Positions 58,266 through 64,000 of a stretch of DNA of 64,000 nt are shown here, one piece after another (within the stretch, counting starts at the first letter, position 1; each line of letters opens with the position of its first letter). The notes beneath the pieces were generated by a model. It did not search any database and was not told the DNA's origin. It was given only the letters and a program-made list of their open reading frames with translations. The stretch is from Bacillus sp. REN3. GTDB lineage: Bacteria > Bacillota > Bacilli > Bacillales > Cytobacillaceae. Both the position numbers and the translations under genes were made by a program. The DNA lies in the NCBI RefSeq assembly GCF_017912555.1, contig NZ_JAERSD010000002.1:80392-144391 (forward strand), read 5' to 3'.

Positions 58266-58293
58266 CAGACACTCGATTGAGTGTCTGTTTTTT
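58266..58293 (+). terminator. Terminator after the DUF1128 gene
   Basis: CAGACACTC / GAGTGTCTG with a GATT loop, followed by TTTTTTG. Confidence 0.92.
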
Positions 58294-58379
58294 GTTGCTG
58301 CAAATTGTCAAAATATTTTTGTTTCAACAGTGATTATGTTGTTATATCATAGAAATATTCCTTTCAGGGGGTGAGGATC

Positions 58380-58700
58380 TTGAAAAGATTTACTTTTTCC
58401 ACTCTTGGCCTGCTCATCCTGACCGCTGTGATGCTCGGGCATGGCACTTCGGATAACAAGCTGAATGATCCGCTGGACACAGGCAGCAGCCTGATGCTCC
58501 CAATCGAGATTCCGCTTGAACTGCCCCCGGCATCAGATGAAGATGGCAAAAAACTTGCCTTTGCTATTTGCGCAGCTACCCTGGTCTCCCTTGCCCGCCT
58601 TTGGCTGAAAAGGATTCCTTCTTTCACTGTTTTTTCTTTCCACTTTGCCTTTCTTTCCATGGTTTTCTACCAGTCCAATTACGTGATTAAGCCTCTTTGA
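58380..58700 (+). CDS. Small hypothetical protein with two hydrophobic segments
   Basis: 106 residues from a TTG start following AGGGGGTGAGG; a GTG three codons upstream is the alternative. N-terminal segment FTFSTLGLLILTAVMLGHG looks like a signal or anchor, then an acidic-proline stretch (IEIPLELPPASDEDGKK) and a C-terminal hydrophobic part. No family recognised. It lies 36 nt upstream of a 37-residue membrane peptide and both precede one terminator. Confidence 0.55.
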   Translation: MKRFTFSTLGLLILTAVMLGHGTSDNKLNDPLDTGSSLMLPIEIPLELPPASDEDGKKLAFAICAATLVSLARLWLKRIPSFTVFSFHFAFLSMVFYQSNYVIKPL

Positions 58701-58736
58701 TTTTAAAAAAATAATCCAATTCAAGGAGGTATGTAT

Positions 58737-58850
58737 ATGTGGTTCCGTTTCCTGATGATCGGTTTCTTTTCATTGGCCGCGACAAGCATGTTATTTTACC
58801 AGGGAATCGAGTTTTATCATGCATTCATCGATTTCTTCAAGCAGGATTGA
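58737..58850 (+). CDS. 37-residue membrane peptide
   Basis: MWFRFLMIGFFSLAATSMLF, then YQGIEFYHAFIDFFKQD: one membrane helix with an aromatic-rich amphipathic tail. The ribosome site AAGGAGG, 7 nt before ATG, is the best possible, so translation is likely. Unknown family. Probably co-transcribed with the gene before it. Confidence 0.65.
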   Translation: MWFRFLMIGFFSLAATSMLFYQGIEFYHAFIDFFKQD

Positions 58851-58916
58851 AAGGAAGATGCGAAAACCATGATTAATTTGACGCTGAAGGCATAAAATAC
58901 AGACAGATACGAAAGA

Positions 58917-58957
58917 AAGCCGAGTTCATTCCAAAAATGTGGAATGAACTCGGCTTT
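58917..58957. terminator. Bidirectional terminator
   Basis: AAAGCCGAGTTCATTCCA / TGGAATGAACTCGGCTTT with a 6-nt loop: an 18-bp perfect stem. It ends the small-peptide transcript and the torD operon from the other side. Confidence 0.9.
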
Positions 58958-59024
58958 GTTAATGAAGGTGCCCGAAAGTGGCCGAAAATGGGCAAGTGTT
59001 CAGCTGCTTCCTTTGCGTACCCTT

Positions 59025-59612
59025 TTACTCTGCTGCTTCTACCCAGCCATTCTCCATCATATCCGCATAGAATCGGAGGAATTCCTTGAAGAACGGATGC
59101 TTCACCTTCATTTCTGCCTGCTGGAGCAATGGGCGGATCACGGGCTGGATATACTGGTGAAGCACATCAGCTTCCAGTTCCTCAAGCTGCTCAAGGTATT
59201 GGCTGTCCCCTTCCTGTTCTGCCTCGATTTCCTCCTTCATCACCGAGCTGAGAAAAGCTGTCAGGCTGCCGAAATGATCCGGGAACCGATCCTGTTCCAG
59301 CGGATAATAGAAGCCTGTTTTTTCATACAGGCCAATCAGGCAAAGCAAATCCTTCCTCCGGTCTTCTTCATCCCCACTGTTCGTTGGATAGGAGGAAAAG
59401 TAAGGGGAGACAAAGTGGTCCCCCGGTATGAAAAAGTGATTGTCATGCCAGAGCTGTACTTCATCCCTTTTGTAAAAAGAATGAAATGAAAGCTCTTGCT
59501 GTAACGGTTCCGGAACATCCTCCATGATCTCTTCGTAACGTTTCCAGTCACCAAACCAGATGCTTGTCAAAAGATTAGCGATTGCGAGCTTTCCATATCG
59601 TTCTTCCATCAT
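59025..59612 (-). CDS. TorD family cytoplasmic chaperone
   Basis: 195 residues, all-helical. The TorD/DmsD-type motif region PYFSSYPTNSGDEEDRRKDL and the following PDHFGSLTAFLSSVM are visible. These chaperones bind the Tat signal of molybdoenzymes and hold them until the cofactor is in. It is the last gene of the operon, 62 nt after the catalytic subunit, which does carry a Tat signal. GGTGGAGACA precedes two adjacent ATGs. Confidence 0.88.
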   Translation of the reverse strand: MMEERYGKLAIANLLTSIWFGDWKRYEEIMEDVPEPLQQELSFHSFYKRDEVQLWHDNHFFIPGDHFVSPYFSSYPTNSGDEEDRRKDLLCLIGLYEKTGFYYPLEQDRFPDHFGSLTAFLSSVMKEEIEAEQEGDSQYLEQLEELEADVLHQYIQPVIRPLLQQAEMKVKHPFFKEFLRFYADMMENGWVEAAE

Positions 59613-59674
59613 TGTCTCCACCTTCGTTTTCTAAAAGATTTCCGGGGATTGCGCCAGCGGGCAACCCCCCTTGA

Positions 59675-62600
59675 TCACGCTTTTTCCACGTCCACGAATA
59701 CGTCCTGCTGGGCTGGTCCGCCTACCAGAAGGTCCGCGAGATAGCCTTCGAAGTAGCTTCCATCCCTGTCCGACAAGGCGTTGACGGAGAAGCCGAGCCC
59801 GCGCTCCTTAGCGTAGCCTGATTCCTCGTGGAGCGGTTTGTTGAATTCATAGTCTGTATGTCCGTATTTTCCAGCTGGCTCGATTGTCTTGCCATCCACT
59901 TTCACCGGCTTTGAACCATATGCGTCATGCCCAAAGCTGAAGTTTGCTCCTACGACACCCGGCTTGATGCCAGGAGTGACCAGCGCTTTTCCTTTGACCT
60001 TGGCATTATTCGATACGATGAAGATGTCATCATCCGTCTTGATTCCTTTTTTCTTCGCATCGGCCGGATTGATCCACAAGTAGTTTTCCGGCTTGATTTC
60101 CCGAAGCCAGGCGTTGCCTTCTGTCCGGTGCGTTGCCATATTCCTCGATTTCCAGTTAATGAACTGCAGCGGCTTGCTTGGCTTGTAAACCTGGCCATCG
60201 TAAGTCTTGATTTCATCCGCTACTGGGACGCCCTCGAAGAACTTGCCGGTGTAAGCGCTCTTGAAGCCTGCTGCCTTATCATCGTAGAAATAAACTTGCT
60301 TGGCCCATTGGTATTTCAGCTTATTGCCGATATATTCATCGCCCGCCGGTTCGAAACGCCCGCCGCGATTCAATACATAGACAACTTTTTTCCACTCTTC
60401 AGGCTTGACGGCGTTTTTCAGCTTCTGGATGTCAAAGTACTTGCCAAGCGCTTTCTGCCTTGCTTTTTCAAAAATCGCCAATTCTTCCGCATTGGCATCT
60501 TTTACTGGTTTCTGGCCATCGTAGGCAATGTTGGCAATGCGCTTCAAATAGTACTCCTCAGGGTTATTGAGAGATGAACCGTCAACGAATGCCTTATCGC
60601 CAACTCCCGGGAGGCCCATGCCCTTCAGGAGGTCGATGTATACCTGTTCTGTCGGTCTGGCATCCGGGACAATGCGTGTTACTGGCTGGATGACGCCGGC
60701 AAACTTATATTTCAGGATTGGGAAGATGTCTTCCGCATTCCAGCTTTCAAGATAAGCAAGATCTGGCAAGATGAAATCCGCATATTTCGATGTTTCGCCG
60801 ATCATCACATCGGACGACACGACAAGTTCAACAACCTTCGGGTCACGAAGGAACTTTGCCTGCATATCGGAACGCGGACCTGCCATAACAGGTGAAGTCC
60901 TGTTGATCAGCAATGCCCTGATTTTGTAAGGATAGCCTTCTGCCGAGCTTGGCAGCACATCGTTGATCAGCTTGTTCCCCAGTGGGTACCATGGGCGTTT
61001 CGCCGGATAGCCATCCTTCTCGAACAATGAGGTTTTTTCATATGGGACCTTGTGCCTTGTCACCGGTATGCCCCATGATTTATTTGCATTAGGCACAGTC
61101 GCGAGGTCATAGCGGCCTTCTGTTGCTTTGAACTTCGCTCCAAGCACTGTGTCGCCGCCCTTCCAATCGTGGTTGCCGACAAGGTGGTTCAGCATGTTGA
61201 TAGCCCGGACGCTGTAATAGCCGTTGGCGTGCATGGCTGGTCCGCGGTAGGCATGGATCCCGACCTTTTTGCCATGCGATGTGAATTCACGGGCAAGCTG
61301 GATGATTTGTTCTGCCGGGACATCTGCCAGCTTTGCGTATTCTTCGATGGATTTTTCCATGACCTTGTCCTTGAAAATCCTGAACACGGATTTCACTTTG
61401 ATGCCGTTGATTGTTGTATCGACGTCCAGCTCGCCATTCATCGCCTTCAAATGGGATACCGGCTTGCCGTTTTCAATGACAGCGAATTCCTCGCCCCCTA
61501 CACCCAGCTCCTTGGCGAGGACGAATGGACGTTTCTTATCGCCAACATTGACCAGGAAGGATGCGTCGCTCCATGTCGTTTCATTGTCAAGGTTCGCTGC
61601 TTCCTGATTCGGATTGCGAAGGTACATTTCATCATAACGGTTATTTTCGATGATCCAGCGGCACATCGCCATCGCAAGGGCACCATCGCCTCCTGGCTTG
61701 ACCGGTATCCAGACATCCGCTTTTTCCGCAGTTTTGCTGAAGCGCGGATCGATGACGACCATCTTCATGCCTCGTTCAATCGCGTTTGTGATCTGCGGAG
61801 CGAAGGTTGTCGGCCCGCGGTTCGCGACCATCGGGTTCGTTCCCCAGACGATGACCATTTCCGCATTGTCATAGTCAGGAATCATCCGCTTCTTCGGCTT
61901 TTCAGCATCGTGTGAACGGACGTTTCCCTGTACGCTCGTGATTCCGCAATAGCCTCCATGGTCATAGAAATTCGCTGTCCCAAGGCTTCCAACTGCGAGA
62001 CGCTCGATGAATTCGCGCCTGTGCCCAGCCATGATCGCAATCTGATTCGATTTCGGCCCAAGGTCAGGATGGTTCGTATCGATCAGGATATCCTTGTACT
62101 TTTTATCAAATGCGGCCTTTGTCATTTGGCCAGCCTTAAGCTTATCCCAGTCAGCCATGACCGCTTCTTCCGGCGCGTATTTCCACATTTCCTTCAGTCC
62201 AGGAGTGCCGAGGTCCTTGCTGCCTTCAAGTATTTCTTTATACGCCTCTTCCCAGCTGACTGTCTTCCACATCCCGCTGCCCCGTTCGCCGACACGCTTC
62301 AATGGCTTCTGGACCCGGAAGGCATCGTAGTTGGTCTGGATGCCCGCCTGCCCCTTCAGGCAAGTCCGGCCGCCGCGGAAACCGCGTCCCTGTTTGGCCA
62401 CGTCGCCGGTACCCTTGACTGCCTGGGAAACAGGAGTGTCGTAGTTGATATGGCCATAAGGCACCATGGTCATCGGGCTGTACTGGTTGCCCGCGATCTT
62501 GCGGACAATTGATGAATAAGCGCCGCCGGCTGCTCCTGCAGTAATGTATGTTTTAATCGTACAGGTAGCGTTGCACTGCTGGCAAGAAGTGAAAATCACA

Positions 62601-62773
62601 TTTTCTGCTGTATAATCCTGGTAGTCTGTCCCTGCGCCGTGGGCTTCATCGATCCAGACCCCATTCATCACCTGCTTGATCGGCCCGACGAATGCTGGCC
62701 CGACAAAGGCGACCGCACCAAGCGTTCCAAGTGCTTTTAAAAATCCACGCCGTTTCATTGGTTTATTTTCCAT
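59675..62773 (-). CDS. Tat-exported molybdopterin oxidoreductase, catalytic subunit (DMSO reductase family)
   Basis: 1032 residues. The twin-arginine signal is KRRGFLKALGTLGAVAF; a [4Fe-4S] site has C64, C67, C71 and C138; then the bis-MGD domains, and the molybdenum ligand is probably C276 in DHGGYCGITSVQGN. The C-terminal domain (WINPADAKKKGIKTDDDIFI) is the molydopterin-binding barrel. With an NrfD/PsrC subunit and TorD it fits a respiratory reductase for selenate, tetrathionate, polysulfide/thiosulfate or arsenate. Its length, above 1000 residues, favours the tetrathionate/selenate (TtrA/SrdA) side. It overlaps the membrane-subunit gene by 11 nt. Confidence 0.9.
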   Translation of the reverse strand: MENKPMKRRGFLKALGTLGAVAFVGPAFVGPIKQVMNGVWIDEAHGAGTDYQDYTAENVIFTSCQQCNATCTIKTYITAGAAGGAYSSIVRKIAGNQYSPMTMVPYGHINYDTPVSQAVKGTGDVAKQGRGFRGGRTCLKGQAGIQTNYDAFRVQKPLKRVGERGSGMWKTVSWEEAYKEILEGSKDLGTPGLKEMWKYAPEEAVMADWDKLKAGQMTKAAFDKKYKDILIDTNHPDLGPKSNQIAIMAGHRREFIERLAVGSLGTANFYDHGGYCGITSVQGNVRSHDAEKPKKRMIPDYDNAEMVIVWGTNPMVANRGPTTFAPQITNAIERGMKMVVIDPRFSKTAEKADVWIPVKPGGDGALAMAMCRWIIENNRYDEMYLRNPNQEAANLDNETTWSDASFLVNVGDKKRPFVLAKELGVGGEEFAVIENGKPVSHLKAMNGELDVDTTINGIKVKSVFRIFKDKVMEKSIEEYAKLADVPAEQIIQLAREFTSHGKKVGIHAYRGPAMHANGYYSVRAINMLNHLVGNHDWKGGDTVLGAKFKATEGRYDLATVPNANKSWGIPVTRHKVPYEKTSLFEKDGYPAKRPWYPLGNKLINDVLPSSAEGYPYKIRALLINRTSPVMAGPRSDMQAKFLRDPKVVELVVSSDVMIGETSKYADFILPDLAYLESWNAEDIFPILKYKFAGVIQPVTRIVPDARPTEQVYIDLLKGMGLPGVGDKAFVDGSSLNNPEEYYLKRIANIAYDGQKPVKDANAEELAIFEKARQKALGKYFDIQKLKNAVKPEEWKKVVYVLNRGGRFEPAGDEYIGNKLKYQWAKQVYFYDDKAAGFKSAYTGKFFEGVPVADEIKTYDGQVYKPSKPLQFINWKSRNMATHRTEGNAWLREIKPENYLWINPADAKKKGIKTDDDIFIVSNNAKVKGKALVTPGIKPGVVGANFSFGHDAYGSKPVKVDGKTIEPAGKYGHTDYEFNKPLHEESGYAKERGLGFSVNALSDRDGSYFEGYLADLLVGGPAQQDVFVDVEKA

Positions 62774-63992
62774 TATGGCTCACCTCGTCAGAAGTTTCTT
62801 CAATCGGCAGCAGCAGCTCCCCGAACGAATAGATTAATAGTCCCATCGCGACAACCCCGACACTGACCATCCATTCTTTCAGTGTTGGCGCATAATTGCC
62901 CCATGGCAATTCATGGAATACTGGCACGACAAGCGGCGGGACCACGATGTTGAAGCGGACCCCAATGATCCCGATGACGATCAGGATCGCTGCCAGCAGC
63001 AAGGCATTGATATTTTCTTTTGTTTTTTTCCAAAAAACGATGGTGATTGGGACAACTGCGCCCAGGAACATCTGGACGATCCAGAACGACCACGCTTTCT
63101 CGCTTGCGAGCATTGTTCCCAGTGTATCCAAATGTTCCGCCTCAAGGCCGTACCAGCCAACAAGATATTCGTAGAATTGGAGGCCGAGGTCGACGATCAG
63201 GAAGCCGACCATCATCTTCGAAAGGGAGATGACCATCTCTTTATCGATCGGCTGCTTCTGGACTTTTTTCTTGATGATATACATGGCCAAAAGCAAGGCT
63301 GTTCCTGAAACCATCGCGGATACGACGAAAATGATTGGGAACAGTGCTGTGTTCCAGGCCGGACGGGCTTTCACCAGGGCAAAAATCGTTCCCGTACCGC
63401 CGTGGACACCGAAAATCGCGATTGGGATCCCGATTGTGCCAAGAATCTTCATCCACATGTGGTCTCGCTTCTTTGTCGCTGCATTGATCGTGGAGTTTTT
63501 AAAGGTTAACAGCCTTGCAACAAACCCTTTCATCGTATTCGTTTTTGCCGCGCGTACAAGGTCTTCCCTCATCGCAATGTAAAGTTCGACCATCAGGAGA
63601 GCGATGTACACAAGGTAAAAGTGGACTTCCCATCCGAGCGGGGAAGTGACGTTCCAATAGATGATCGCGTTCATCAGCCTTTCTGGACGCCCCAGATCCA
63701 TCAGGACGAAGGTCAAGGCAACGATCATACAGACAATTGCTGTGAACAGGGCGGCTTTACCGATCCGCTCGTATTCTTCCATCCCGAACACATAAATCAG
63801 TGTCGACAGCAGGAACGATCCTGCGCTTAGTCCCACAAAGAAAATATAGAAAGCGATCCACGCGCCCCAAGGAGTGATGCTTGATAGATTCGTAGCTGCC
63901 AGCCCGGTGATGAAGCGTTCAACGATAAAATAGCCGCCGATCAAAAAAGCTACAGTCAATGCTGATATCCAGATCTTAAAAGCAGAGGACAC
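62763..63992 (-). CDS. NrfD/PsrC-type membrane subunit of the molybdoenzyme
   Basis: 409 residues from the first GTG, about nine or ten membrane segments; motifs ITPWGAWIAFYIFFVGLSAG and LMDLGRPERLMNAIIYWN are typical of NrfD/PsrC quinol-oxidising subunits. It should take electrons from menaquinol and pass them, through an iron-sulfur subunit, to the catalytic subunit. The frame is still open at the window edge (codons CCT GCT before the GTG), so the true start may lie outside. The iron-sulfur subunit gene is not in the window and is expected just upstream. Confidence 0.88.
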   Translation of the reverse strand: MSSAFKIWISALTVAFLIGGYFIVERFITGLAATNLSSITPWGAWIAFYIFFVGLSAGSFLLSTLIYVFGMEEYERIGKAALFTAIVCMIVALTFVLMDLGRPERLMNAIIYWNVTSPLGWEVHFYLVYIALLMVELYIAMREDLVRAAKTNTMKGFVARLLTFKNSTINAATKKRDHMWMKILGTIGIPIAIFGVHGGTGTIFALVKARPAWNTALFPIIFVVSAMVSGTALLLAMYIIKKKVQKQPIDKEMVISLSKMMVGFLIVDLGLQFYEYLVGWYGLEAEHLDTLGTMLASEKAWSFWIVQMFLGAVVPITIVFWKKTKENINALLLAAILIVIGIIGVRFNIVVPPLVVPVFHELPWGNYAPTLKEWMVSVGVVAMGLLIYSFGELLLPIEETSDEVSHNGK

Positions 63993-64000
63993 AGCAGGTT

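Overview
The window looks like chromosomal DNA of a spore-forming Bacillaceae (Bacillus sensu lato, perhaps close to Mesobacillus). The evidence is strong AGGAGG-type ribosome binding sites, a purine riboswitch in front of xpt-pbuX, a T-box leader, a PdaA spore-cortex deacetylase, a thermolysin-type protease, and many Bacillus families (Amj, YerD, YfkD, YfkK/DUF1128, SE1561, YtxH, UPF0060). Two stretches keep gene content known from the yfj (rlmD, alkA-like, pdaA, about 38.2-41.5 kb) and yfk (yfkD, Ca2+/H+ antiporter, MFS, YihY, YtxH, DUF1128, about 47.0-58.3 kb) regions of B. subtilis. The genus assignment is inference.

Layout. 0-5 kb: a cut membrane-protein gene, the Amj flippase, DUF4256, two decayed genes (GrpB family; a NAT-like protein with a 4-bp duplication) and two dispersed GC-rich repeats. 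5-7.3 kb: riboswitch-controlled xanthine salvage. 7.4-12.1 kb: an operon of NhaC antiporter, enolase-superfamily racemase/epimerase and GNAT acyltransferase, preceded by an M20 amidohydrolase; together these fit an N-acyl amino acid racemisation route. 12.4-22.7 kb: an SwrC-like RND pump, small oxidoreductases, a YerD-like glutamate-synthase-domain protein, a large KatE catalase and a ferritin. 23-38.2 kb is the accessory, decaying part: pseudogenes of a VWA lipoprotein, BrnQ, a DJ-1/PfpI protein and a Vat-type acetyltransferase, an apparent isoleucine T-box driving a YitT gene, a BcrC-like phosphatase, a neutral protease, several small unknown proteins, and a duplicated 3' end of rlmD.

38.2-46 kb: rRNA methyltransferase, DNA glycosylase, PdaA, class I fumarase and a cytoplasmic gamma-glutamyltransferase-like enzyme. 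46-58.9 kb: YtxH-like stress proteins, YfkD, a YczE-type membrane protein, OsmC plus Ca2+/H+ antiporter, transporters, a ZosA-like metal P-type ATPase with a Fur-like operator candidate, YihY, an alanine/glycine:cation symporter, DUF1128 and short peptides. 59-64 kb: the 3' part of a Tat-exported molybdopterin oxidoreductase operon (NrfD/PsrC membrane subunit, catalytic subunit, TorD chaperone), running off the right edge. Subunit order and TorD resemble selenate, tetrathionate or polysulfide reductase operons, pointing to anaerobic respiration of an oxyanion.

The observations most worth follow-up are the T-box/YitT/BrnQ-remnant locus, the racemisation cluster, the oxyanion-reductase operon, the dispersed structured repeats, and the rlmD 3'-end duplication flanking a dead antibiotic acetyltransferase gene. 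I found no rRNA, tRNA, CRISPR array or intact insertion sequence.
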